Shown here: piece after piece, positions 1-7,630 of the stretch
Position numbering within the stretch: the stretch's first letter is position 1
Layout: every line of letters starts with the position of its first letter
Assembly: GCA_023254365.1 (NCBI GenBank)
Contig: JALRLQ010000017.1
Span: 15,541-25,477, forward strand
Source of the DNA: Candidatus Poseidonia sp.
GTDB lineage: Archaea > Thermoplasmatota > Poseidoniia > Poseidoniales > Poseidoniaceae
Direction of reading: 5' to 3'
DNA length: 9,937 bases
Made by a program: the position numbers and the translations under genes
Notes under the pieces: model-generated
Seen by the model: the letters and a program-made list of their open reading frames with translations, nothing else
Told to the model about the DNA's origin: nothing
Databases searched by the model: none

Positions 1-3000
1 TTTCAATGCTGTCCGAATCAGGGTCGACGGTGGTGTTGAACCATGAGCCGTCGAACGTGAAGTCGTAGTTTCCAAGGGTGTTGGGCGAAGCCGAAACACC
101 CCGATGGTCGTTGATCTGCACGATCACGTTCGCATCTTGACCTCGGATCTGTGCCGATTCTTCGACCACAAAGGACAGGAAACCTCGTAGGAAGTAGGGC
201 ACCGCCATCGTGGTGTTGGCGTCGTCGGTGGCCGGAAGGGTGGATGGGAAGAAGCGAAGTCGGGTCTCGATTTCACCGGCGGCAACCATGATGTTGCTCG
301 GCATCAGATACTGAATGGAGAATGTTCCACTGACGCTGAGGTTGAAGACTTCTTCCCACAGGTCACCCGAACCGTTGGCACGGATGGCGAACTGCAGGTT
401 ACCGGCGAGGGCGACCGGCGTGGCGCTGATGGAGAGCGCACTGCCGTTGATCCACACGTCATCGTTGAGCTGGATGATGCTTCGGTTGGTCAAAGGCCCT
501 TCGATGGTCGCTGTCAAATTGGGTGCATCCGTAACGTTGAGTGTGATGGACGTCGTGGCCGGGAGGAGATGGAACGGCGCTGGTGTGGCACCGGAAACCG
601 AGGTATCTTGCCAGCCTGAGAAGCCAAGCGTTGCAGAGAGGTTTCCGCGAGGTTCGGATTCGCTGAGGTTGAGGGTGATGGTCCAAGCGCCGCTGGAATC
701 GGTTTGAGCGCTGAGGTTCTGCACACCGTCCACCGCTGAGGTGTAATTGAGCCACACCGTTTGGGCGGGGAGGTCAGCGAATTCATCGGTGGGTTGGTTC
801 ACCAGCATCAGCATGCCTTCGAGCACCGTGGTGGCACCTGCACCTGCAACAGGTGAGTTGATCGGCATGGGTGCCGTATGAATGATGGTGGCGTTTTCGG
901 TGAGATTGACGTAACCGTCGTAAATGACCCCATCGTTGGAGACATAACCGGATTGACGGTGTTCAACCACAATGTTGTGCATCCCCGGAGCCGTGGGTGC
1001 GGCGGGGAATCCTGAGATGGTGAACGTCCCGTTGGCATCGGTCATGTTTTCGTCGAGGAGGCGCTCTTGAACGCCGCCAAAGCCAGGGACGAAGGCAGCA
1101 TCTGCCTCTGGTGTGAGGTAGGCAAGCACACGAATGTCAGGAACGGGGGTGCCGTTGGCGACGTAGCGGAGTTGTCCCGTAACAGTCACGTTTTGGGTAC
1201 CGTCACGAGCAAGGGTGAAGGTTGAGATGGTCTGGTTGACAATTTCCACCTCTTCAGCGGGCGGGCACGGGTCAAACGGAATCCACCCGAGGTCGGTGTT
1301 GCCGTTGGCGCTGTTTTGTTGCAGGCGAACCTCCGACCAGGTAGCCGCATCGGTGGAATACACGGCGTAGCCGTCACCGGTCCACGTTCCGCCGATGTAT
1401 CCGGTGACTTGGCGCGCTGGCAGGCCGGCAAGCCGAGCCATGGTCACGAACATGGTGTTGAATTCACGGCATGAGCCTTCCTTGATGGCTTCGAGGATGT
1501 TGAGGGTGACATCCACCGGACTCACCGTCCCAGAGGAGTTGTAATTTCGCTTGAATTCGGTGGTGGCGTTCCCGTTGGTCAGGAAATCCTCAAGCGCGAG
1601 CGCTGTGCTGTAGGCATCGGTCGCTCCAGCCTCGTTGATGACCGCCGTGGTCACGTTGTACACGTACGACATCGGATCGGTCGGATCGGTAAAGGCAGGG
1701 TCGGTCAGCAACTCGTACGGGAAATTTTGGCCGGGAACGGTGGTGGCTGCGAGGGTGGTCCAATCAAAGTAATACTCGGGTTGTTCGAAAATGACTTGGT
1801 CGATGGACCCGCTATCGATTCCCAAAATGTGGGTGTCGTTGGTACGGGTGATGTTTGCTGAAACTTCAAAGTAAAACGAGATGTTGGAATACGAGGCGGG
1901 TGCCGGTATTTGTCCGGTCGAAATGGGTTGATTGAGCTTCACGTTCCACTCAACCGTGTCGTTGGCAAAGGACGTGGACGCGAGATGGGTGAAATTGCTC
2001 ACCGGAACGGTGAGTTGTTCGGGCGGGTGGACGGATTCAAGGTGGGCATACGTCGTCCCGGTGTAGAAGTCGTTGGTGACCGAGCGCCAGCGTCGGTCGA
2101 GGTTGAGGTCCACGGTTCCTGACGTGTTGTTGGCCCAGAACACGATGCCAACGGCTTGAGCGTCGTCGCTGGGGTCCCACGGGTTAAACGGCGAGCCGGC
2201 GCAGTTGATGAACCAAAACATCTCAGGACATTCTTGCCCGTCAAGCATACCGCCGCCATCGGTGTCGGGATTGGTCCAATCCGTCCCGGTCTGGTTCTCA
2301 ATGGCATCCGGAATACCGTCGCCATCAAAGTCGTCGGGTTGGATATCGTCGGTGGGGTCGTTTTCGGGGTTGGTGCCGTCAAAGTATTCCGTGCGGTCAT
2401 CCACGCCCCCCTGGTCGGTATCAAAGGCCGTTGAAGTCGTCACCCAAATGTCCTGTGAACCGTTGGTGATACCGATGTAAATCAAATCACACCCGGTGGT
2501 GTTCTCGAAGTAGTTGTTGAGTCCATCGCCGTCATCGTCAAGCATGTTGGTGCACGGTTCGTTGGGATCGGTGTTGTCCTGAACTTCTTCAAAGTCGTTG
2601 ACACCGTCCCCGTCCGTATCCGCAAGGGTTGGGTTTGAGAACCATCCGAAGGTTCCAAGCAACTCCTGCCAGTCCGCCAGCCCGTCTTGGTCGGTGTCTT
2701 CGTAATCGTCGTCACAGTAATTCTGGGTGGTTCCGAGTGTACCGGCGTTCACAGCGTCCGTGTGACAGAACGAACCGTTGCGGTTGGCGACATCGGTGGC
2801 CGTTCCTGATGGACCGCTGGATACGCCCTGCAGGATGTTGTTCACCACCGTCGCGTACGCAAAGGATTCCCATGTTCCCGAGACATTGTACCAGCCAACA
2901 CCCCCTGCGGGATTGAACCCTGAACCGTCGCCGACTTCAAGGCGGTTGCCTGAACTGATGTATTGAACAAAGGTGGTTTCGAAGTTGACCAGCGAATCGC

Positions 3001-4375
3001 AAGGGTCGGTGCTGTGGCTGATGTTGCGCTCTTCTCCGTCGCTGATGCCGCCGAAGTCTGTATCGGCAACGTTCCACAGCGTGCACGTCAAGTTCTCTTC
3101 CCAATTTTGAATACCGTCGCCGTCTGCATCTCCAGCGTCCTCACGACGAGTTGGGTCGGTTTCACCGGCATCCAAAACACCGTTGAAATTCGTGTCTTCC
3201 TCACCGTCATCAAAAGCGTCGCCGTCGGTGTTGTTGTTGCGAGGGTCGCTGGCCTGGGCAGGGTTGCCGTAAGCACCGTTGACTTCGACACCGTCGCTGA
3301 TGCCGTCGCTGTCGGTGTCTGAGGACGTGGGGTCGGTCAGAAGGGTCAAGGCTTCGTACGAGTCGTTCAGGCCATCACCGTCGGTATCGGCACGAATTGG
3401 ACTGGTCGACGTAACACCGTCCACCTCCGCCGTGTAGGTGGCGCAGGCACCGGGGCCGACGCCTTGGACAGGGTCGCACGGTGAGGTGGTCTCTGTGACG
3501 ATGCCGTCCGGGCCGTTTCGGAAACACGGCGATGAACCGCACATTGTCGTCCACGTGGGGTTGACGTACTCGAGGAGGTTGATCAGCCCGTCACCGTCCG
3601 GGTCGCCGTTGGGTCCGTCAGCGTTGGAGGGCGAAGTAGCGTTGAGGCCGTTGGCGGCTTCCCATCCATCGGGCATGCCGTCACCGTCGGTGTCCCACCC
3701 TGCTGGGTCTTCGTCGTAGATGCCGTCGCCGTCGTCGTCGTCGGTCAAACAGTCGGCATCGCCGTCCCCATCGGAATCTGCGGCGTCAACGAAGCCGTCC
3801 TTGTCATCGTCAAAGCCGTTGGCACAAATATTGCCCACGGGGTCCTCGTCGCAAAGAATCACGCTTCCGGTACCGTCGCTTCCGGACGCACCGCAGGCAG
3901 GTTGGTTGAATTGCATGGCGTCTTCCTCGTTCCAGTCGTTGACGGGAATGGTTCCGTTCCACCACACGCCGTTGTCGAGATAGGAGGTCGTCGTGGGGTT
4001 GTCCCATCCGGAGGGTTGCAGGTAGAGGTACTCTTGGAGGTTGGACATACCGTCGCCGTCAGGGTCAGCGACGGCGCCATCCATGCCAGATGAAGAAAGT
4101 GGGTCAAGACCGTACTTCCATTCCCATCCGTCGGGCATGCCGTCGTTGTCGGAGTCCGGGTCATTTGGGGCCGTGTTCATGAGGTACTCAAGACCGTACG
4201 TCAAGCCATCTCCGTCTTGATCAGAGGAGGCCTGAACGTCCACAGCGAAGTATTGAATCGAGGAGAGCGTGGACAGCACCATGAGGAATGTGAGGAGCAT
4301 GGACTTGGCCATCTTCTTGCGTTCTGCAGGGGCAAGACGAGGCGCGGCTGCGGACGTGGTTGAGCCTGTCAGCAT
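1..4375 (-). CDS. Giant secreted TSP3-repeat protein with transglutaminase-like domain (C-terminus beyond window)
   Basis: The minus-strand frame stays open from ATG at 4375-4373 to the window edge, giving 1458 codons and no stop. Residues about 26-45 are a hydrophobic signal segment, with a plausible cleavage site after V-Q-A49. Residues 52 to about 715 carry many Asp-rich TSP3 motifs of the form DxDxDGxxD (e.g. DQDGDGLTYGLEYL at 52), a family known to bind Ca2+. They are interrupted by a non-repeat stretch at about 463-557. Residues about 905-1040 resemble a transglutaminase/protease core (COG1305 type): C969 in GSCREFNTMF, then LAGLPARQVTGY, and D1035 in GWIPFDP. The expected His before W1013 is Ala. 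From about 1045 onward come Ig-like/carboxypeptidase-regulatory-like modules rich in N-x-S/T sequons. No clear ribosome binding site precedes M1, so the transcript may be leaderless; M22 (4312) is an alternative start. Probably an envelope or adhesion protein; the role is inferred and the substrate unknown. Confidence 0.93.
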   Translation of the reverse strand, partial: MLTGSTTSAAAPRLAPAERKKMAKSMLLTFLMVLSTLSSIQYFAVDVQASSDQDGDGLTYGLEYLMNTAPNDPDSDNDGMPDGWEWKYGLDPLSSSGMDGAVADPDGDGMSNLQEYLYLQPSGWDNPTTTSYLDNGVWWNGTIPVNDWNEEDAMQFNQPACGASGSDGTGSVILCDEDPVGNICANGFDDDKDGFVDAADSDGDGDADCLTDDDDGDGIYDEDPAGWDTDGDGMPDGWEAANGLNATSPSNADGPNGDPDGDGLINLLEYVNPTWTTMCGSSPCFRNGPDGIVTETTSPCDPVQGVGPGACATYTAEVDGVTSTSPIRADTDGDGLNDSYEALTLLTDPTSSDTDSDGISDGVEVNGAYGNPAQASDPRNNNTDGDAFDDGEEDTNFNGVLDAGETDPTRREDAGDADGDGIQNWEENLTCTLWNVADTDFGGISDGEERNISHSTDPCDSLVNFETTFVQYISSGNRLEVGDGSGFNPAGGVGWYNVSGTWESFAYATVVNNILQGVSSGPSGTATDVANRNGSFCHTDAVNAGTLGTTQNYCDDDYEDTDQDGLADWQELLGTFGWFSNPTLADTDGDGVNDFEEVQDNTDPNEPCTNMLDDDGDGLNNYFENTTGCDLIYIGITNGSQDIWVTTSTAFDTDQGGVDDRTEYFDGTNPENDPTDDIQPDDFDGDGIPDAIENQTGTDWTNPDTDGGGMLDGQECPEMFWFINCAGSPFNPWDPSDDAQAVGIVFWANNTSGTVDLNLDRRWRSVTNDFYTGTTYAHLESVHPPEQLTVPVSNFTHLASTSFANDTVEWNVKLNQPISTGQIPAPASYSNISFYFEVSANITRTNDTHILGIDSGSIDQVIFEQPEYYFDWTTLAATTVPGQNFPYELLTDPAFTDPTDPMSYVYNVTTAVINEAGATDAYSTALALEDFLTNGNATTEFKRNYNSSGTVSPVDVTLNILEAIKEGSCREFNTMFVTMARLAGLPARQVTGYIGGTWTGDGYAVYSTDAATWSEVRLQQNSANGNTDLGWIPFDPCPPAEEVEIVNQTISTFTLARDGTQNVTVTGQLRYVANGTPVPDIRVLAYLTPEADAAFVPGFGGVQERLLDENMTDANGTFTISGFPAAPTAPGMHNIVVEHRQSGYVSNDGVIYDGYVNLTENATIIHTAPMPINSPVAGAGATTVLEGMLMLVNQPTDEFADLPAQTVWLNYTSAVDGVQNLSAQTDSSGAWTITLNLSESEPRGNLSATLGFSGWQDTSVSGATPAPFHLLPATTSITLNVTDAPNLTATIEGPLTNRSIIQLNDDVWINGSALSISATPVALAGNLQFAIRANGSGDLWEEVFNLSVSGTFSIQYLMPSNIMVAAGEIETRLRFFPSTLPATDDANTTMAVPYFLRGFLSFVVEESAQIRGQDANVIVQINDHRGVSASPNTLGNYDFTFDGSWFNTTVDPDSDSIE
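2230..4222 (-). repeat. Region coding degenerate TSP3 (DxDxDGxxD) repeats
   Basis: On the plus strand this region is studded with variants of ccgtcgccgtcggtgtc, the complement of codons for Asp-x-Asp-Gly-Asp-Gly. Roughly fifteen motifs can be read, including DSDNDGMPDGWE, DPDGDGMSNLQEY, DTDGDGMPDGWE, DTDSDGISDGVE and DTDGDGVNDFEE. Three copies use a GG variant (DTDFGGISDGEE, DTDQGGVDDRTE, DTDGGGMLDGQE). The spacing is irregular (about 12-60 residues), so this is a coding repeat and not a satellite or CRISPR array. Confidence 0.85.
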
Positions 4376-4432
4376 GGTTGTCACAGGATTGGGTGATTCT
4401 GATGCCTCATAAGGGAAATGGTACGATGTTCA

Positions 4433-4449
4433 TACAACCACAAGTTGTA
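4433..4449. promoter_or_regulatory. Perfect 6-bp inverted repeat in the gap between the two surface-protein genes
   Basis: TACAAC (4433-4438) and GTTGTA (4444-4449) are exact inverted copies around a 5-nt CACAA spacer. The element lies 12 nt past the stop codon of the 981-residue surface protein and 58 nt before the start of the giant protein. It is not followed by a T-run in the minus direction, so it does not look like an intrinsic terminator. It could be an operator, a weak mRNA hairpin or chance. Nothing else in the 85-nt gap is clear; a TTATGA stretch about 31 nt before the giant gene's ATG is a weak TATA candidate. Confidence 0.25.
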
Positions 4450-4460
4450 CGGTCGAAAAA

Positions 4461-7406
4461 TCACAGATCTTCAAGCTCTTCGAGGAGTTCCAAATCATCA
4501 TCGTCGTCCTCGACCGTCACGGGCGGCGGAAGGTCGTCATCCTCATCCATCGCACCGAGTTCTTCTTCAAACTCCACACCTTCTTTGTCGTCGTAAAATT
4601 CGCCTTCTTGACGTCCGCTTCGACGAGCAGCATAGAGCACCAATGCGCCCAGCAAGACGTAGAAGACCATCGTCTGTGGTTCGGGGTTCACCAGTTCGCG
4701 CACCAAGCAGGAGATGCCACTGCACTCGGTCATGTAGGAGAAGGTAAACTTCTGGAGGTACTCTTCTTCGTACGGGGTCTCGTTGTCCATGGGCGTGACC
4801 TTGAATTCAAACGTGGCCTCTTCGCTGTCTTTGAGATCACCGGGGGCAATCATCGTGACGCTGAAATCCTTGGAAGAGTAAGCAGGCAAATTGAGGATGA
4901 GGAAATCGCTCCCGAGTTGACTGGAAGTGGCCCGAATAGCCCCTTCCCAACCCTCCGGTTGGTCCAATCGGATGACGACATCGAGCGGGATGTTGTTTTG
5001 GTTGCTGATGCGGTATTCGAGGTTCTTTTCCTCATCCGGTGCGAACCTGGATTTTTCGGTCTTGTCCGTGATTTCAATACGGCCTGGGACGACCTCTTCC
5101 TGAATCACGACCTTGACGGGCAAATCGAAATAGCGGGCGTCGTCAAGTTCCACGCCCTCCTCGATAATACGGGTGTAAATGGTGTGCACTCCGGCTTCGA
5201 CTTGGCCTCGCAAGGTGATTTCGAGCTTCATGTCGGCGTACTCGTCTGGAGCGAGGTTCACGGCCACCAGGTTGCTGTTGCTACCGTTGGAAATCACATA
5301 GTCCCACGCCGTGTACTTCGGGTTGTTTTCGCCATTTTGTTCAACATCTCTTGGGTTGACAATCTTCCACGTTGTGGTGCCGGTACCTTCGTTGCTCGAG
5401 TCGGTGATGCGGAGGTTGTAGAACACCGTCCCATCGCCGCGCACCGGGCCGACTTGTCCCAGCGGATTGTCTTCACCGATGCCGTCGCTGTCCGAAATGA
5501 CCTCGACCAAGATGCCGAAGGTGCGGTGAACCGTGAACGCCACGTCCGTGCGCAGTTCGGAGTCTTCTGTACTGACCACCGAGAGTTCAAACAGCCCGAT
5601 GTCAACACCGTCTCGATCGGCGGGAGGATACACCTCCATGCGGATGGTGAGGATTTGCGTGGAGCCGATTCCTGGCGTCATGGAGTAGATACCTTCCTCG
5701 GCCAGTTCCATGCCCGTATCGTTGTCGTAGAAACGGTACTGCCAGTCATCTGGCTGTTCGAGCACACGGATTTTGAAGGAGTCGGTTTGGAACCCGGTGT
5801 TGAACACATCAAGGTAGAAATCTCCAACCTCTGAAGCATCCACGTAGTGTGAAAGCGTTTCATCGTAGGCTTCGGGACGGGTTGAATCGGCAATCTGCTT
5901 CTGGTGTTCGTCGTCTTCGTAGACAAAGAGCCGAGGTGGAGCGAAGACGTCCACCTCTTCGAAGTCGAGCGTGATGGAGCGAATGGCAACTTCTTCGGTC
6001 TGGCCTTGGTTGTTCTGAGCGTACACCCTCGCTTCAATCTCAAGCGAATCTGGAGCGGTGTCGAGGTCACCTTCAGGGACGTTAATTTGCAATTCAGGCA
6101 ACACCGAGGCACCTCCGGAACTGAGCGTGTAGGTGCTGCTCGGCGCACTCCAAAGCGGGTCGGACCAGGTCGAGGGAAGGTTGGTCTCGAGGTCGAAGAT
6201 AACGTCGATGCTGCTCGATGATGAACCGGTGTGTTCCACCAGGAATTCAACTTGCACCGAGGCACCCGGTGCGAAGAGCACCACATCGGGTTGGTTGGAA
6301 GGGAGGGTGAGATAGATGTCATGCTCGAGCATGGTCACGCCAGGGTGTTCAAAGATGACCGAATGGCCCTGAACGTCTTCAACTTCCAGCCGCACAGGGT
6401 AGTCCCCATCGGCAATACCTGCCTCATAGGTGTAGGTGAAGTTTCCAACCAATCCGTTGTTATCGAGTTTGAAATCATCGTCGTCAAAGTTGTGTTCGAA
6501 CACCGCATTGGCGTCGTTCGGCGTGGCCATGATCAGGTTCACTTCGTCGATGTCGTCCCGGCCAAAGGCATCTCGAACTTCAACGGAGAACTGCATCTCA
6601 CGGAACTCCGGTCGGTGATTGGGCGACCACTCGAATTTCTGGGCGTCGTTCCAGTTGCAGCCAAACTCAGGATGGCAGCTGTGCACCCGAACGCTCGAGC
6701 CGGAAAGGGCGTTGGTCATCACCTGAAGACGCGAAAACCCTCCGGAACTCTCCATCTTACCAAAGGCGATATCCACGGCACAATCGGTCTGACCGAAGCC
6801 GCCCGTGTCCTCACAGGTTGCCTGAGCGTCGATACGAATCTTGAGTTGTTTCCCTTTGGGAACCATGAAGCCGTTTGCCCCGATGTCAAATTCAACCTCG
6901 ATGACGGACCACGAACAACCGCCACCCAAGGGGTTGGGCGAACATGCATCGTCCAGCTGTCGGTTTTCGGAAGAAATCTGCGTGTCACCTGCCTTGAGGG
7001 AGAACGTCACGTCGGCGGTGGAGCCGTCGGTGCCTCGGAATTGGATGTAGGCGGAGAGACGAGCGGTGTTGGAGGCCCCGCTGCCGTTGATGTAGAGATC
7101 GCTGATCATGTCGACACTGCGGAACTCAAGCCCGTCAATGGCACTGCCTTCTTCCTGGCCACCGTTGGGCTCAATCGTCGTAATGGAGCCCTGACCGCCG
7201 GTTTCTGAGGTCGGTGCGTCGAGGTAGAGTTCGTAGGTTTGTTGGGGGACGGAGACGGGGTACACCACCGCACCGTCGTTCAACACCGCTGCGGTGTTGT
7301 CCGATGGAGCAGGGGGGGCCATCGCACCGAGCAGCGAGGCGAGAAACAGACCGACGAGAAACAACGCCACGGTTGAGCCGCGGTTGCCTGTTTGACCCAC
7401 CAACAT
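4461..7406 (-). CDS. Giant membrane-anchored beta-rich surface protein with acidic cytoplasmic tail
   Basis: 981 residues from ATG 7406-7404. This start is preferred because a GGTGA ribosome binding site lies 5 nt upstream; an in-frame GTG at 7415-7413 would add three residues. Residues about 12-30 are a hydrophobic signal or anchor segment followed by AMAPPAPS. The long ectodomain is beta-rich and Ig-like, with three or four modules resembling the NEW3/COG1470 type (for example around 375-495, 505-640, 780-890). The exactly eight cysteines form four close pairs (155/164, 198/209, 244/250, 895/900), which suggests local disulfides. One transmembrane helix spans about 910-927 (TMVFYVLLGALVLYAARR), followed by RR and a tail of about 50 residues rich in Asp and Glu ending in LELLEELEDL. 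The ectodomain should face outside and the acidic tail inside. It is 85 nt upstream of the giant TSP3 gene on the same strand, so a shared envelope role is inferred. The specific function is unknown. Confidence 0.95.
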   Translation of the reverse strand: MLVGQTGNRGSTVALFLVGLFLASLLGAMAPPAPSDNTAAVLNDGAVVYPVSVPQQTYELYLDAPTSETGGQGSITTIEPNGGQEEGSAIDGLEFRSVDMISDLYINGSGASNTARLSAYIQFRGTDGSTADVTFSLKAGDTQISSENRQLDDACSPNPLGGGCSWSVIEVEFDIGANGFMVPKGKQLKIRIDAQATCEDTGGFGQTDCAVDIAFGKMESSGGFSRLQVMTNALSGSSVRVHSCHPEFGCNWNDAQKFEWSPNHRPEFREMQFSVEVRDAFGRDDIDEVNLIMATPNDANAVFEHNFDDDDFKLDNNGLVGNFTYTYEAGIADGDYPVRLEVEDVQGHSVIFEHPGVTMLEHDIYLTLPSNQPDVVLFAPGASVQVEFLVEHTGSSSSSIDVIFDLETNLPSTWSDPLWSAPSSTYTLSSGGASVLPELQINVPEGDLDTAPDSLEIEARVYAQNNQGQTEEVAIRSITLDFEEVDVFAPPRLFVYEDDEHQKQIADSTRPEAYDETLSHYVDASEVGDFYLDVFNTGFQTDSFKIRVLEQPDDWQYRFYDNDTGMELAEEGIYSMTPGIGSTQILTIRMEVYPPADRDGVDIGLFELSVVSTEDSELRTDVAFTVHRTFGILVEVISDSDGIGEDNPLGQVGPVRGDGTVFYNLRITDSSNEGTGTTTWKIVNPRDVEQNGENNPKYTAWDYVISNGSNSNLVAVNLAPDEYADMKLEITLRGQVEAGVHTIYTRIIEEGVELDDARYFDLPVKVVIQEEVVPGRIEITDKTEKSRFAPDEEKNLEYRISNQNNIPLDVVIRLDQPEGWEGAIRATSSQLGSDFLILNLPAYSSKDFSVTMIAPGDLKDSEEATFEFKVTPMDNETPYEEEYLQKFTFSYMTECSGISCLVRELVNPEPQTMVFYVLLGALVLYAARRSGRQEGEFYDDKEGVEFEEELGAMDEDDDLPPPVTVEDDDDDLELLEELEDL

Positions 7407-7411
7407 CAAGT

Positions 7412-7416
7412 TCACC
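7412..7416 (-). promoter_or_regulatory. Ribosome binding site GGTGA deciding the start of the 981-residue surface protein
   Basis: On the minus strand GGTGA is followed by 5 nt (ACTTG) and then ATG at 7406. The motif overlaps the alternative GTG start at 7415. This favours ATG, unless the mRNA is leaderless and begins at the GTG. Confidence 0.5.
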
Positions 7417-7425
7417 GTATCGCCG

Positions 7426-7439
7426 TGGTGCAGGGGGTG
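7426..7439. repeat. Direct copy of the tRNA-Leu 3' end (14 bp)
   Basis: The 14 bases tggtgcagggggtg at 7426-7439 are identical to 7506-7519, the last 14 bases of the tRNA-Leu gene including its CCA. The copies are in the same orientation and 80 nt apart. This geometry resembles an attachment-site duplication, but the enclosed 66 nt hold no gene. It may be the scar of an excised element or a small duplication. Confidence 0.6.
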
Positions 7440-7444
7440 TTAAA
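7439..7444 (-). promoter_or_regulatory. Possible TATA box (TTTAAC) for the surface-protein gene
   Basis: Read on the minus strand, TTTAAC lies about 26 nt upstream of the GTG at 7415, where an archaeal TATA box would place transcription initiation. A second similar element (TTTATC) lies 26 nt further upstream, and both share CCGTTTA. The assignment rests only on position and AT content. Confidence 0.25.
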
Positions 7445-7505
7445 CGGTTTTGTATGGTTTGTGCGATAAACGGGACTTTGCTCCGCAACACCACACAACG
7501 AACAA

Positions 7506-7592
7506 TGGTGCAGGGGGTGGGATACGAACCCACGAACCCATACGGGACCGGATCTTAAGCCCGGCGCCTTTGACCACCTCAGCCACCCCTGC
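7506..7592 (-). tRNA. tRNA-Leu (anticodon UAA), CCA encoded
   Basis: The minus strand folds into a class II tRNA of 87 nt including CCA. The acceptor stem is GCAGGGG/CCCCTGC. The D arm starts GCTGAGGTGGT. The anticodon stem CCGGG/TCCGG (last pair G-U) carries loop CTTAAGA with anticodon TAA at 7557-7555. A long variable arm has stem CCC/GGG. The T arm is GTGGG-TTCGTAT-CCCAC. Discriminator A is followed by an encoded CCA. It decodes UUA leucine codons and has no intron. It lies 38 nt downstream of the dehydrogenase gene on the same strand; no clear TATA box is seen just upstream, so cotranscription with that gene is possible. Confidence 0.97.
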
Positions 7593-7630
7593 TTGTGTTT
7601 TGGGGCATCGCCGTAGCACTTGAAGGAATC

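Noticed and set aside
2150..4230. Short recurrent Asp-codon DNA motifs that might suggest a CRISPR array or satellite
   Set aside because: Units are irregular in length and sequence and lie in frame as TSP3 codons within one continuous gene.
4310..4312. M22 as the real start of the giant TSP3 protein
   Set aside because: It would give a tidier signal peptide, but it lacks a clear ribosome binding site and the longer frame is intact; kept only as an alternative.
4608..5834. Long plus-strand open frame of 408 codons opposite the 981-residue surface protein gene
   Set aside because: It is the antisense of a strongly supported protein with signal, transmembrane helix and domain structure. Its translation shows no motif or domain, and long antisense frames are expected opposite Asp/Glu-rich, GC-rich genes.
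6231..7208. Plus-strand open frame of 325 codons opposite the same gene
   Set aside because: Same reasoning: its His- and Val-rich composition mirrors antisense codons, and there is no recognisable motif or ribosome binding site.
7426..7505. A degenerate second tRNA downstream of tRNA-Leu
   Set aside because: Only the last 14 bases match; no D, anticodon or T arm can be folded from the intervening sequence.
7214..7558. Plus-strand open frame of 114 codons running across the promoter region and into the tRNA gene
   Set aside because: It runs antisense to the surface-protein N-terminus and the tRNA, with low-complexity Arg-rich sequence and no family resemblance.
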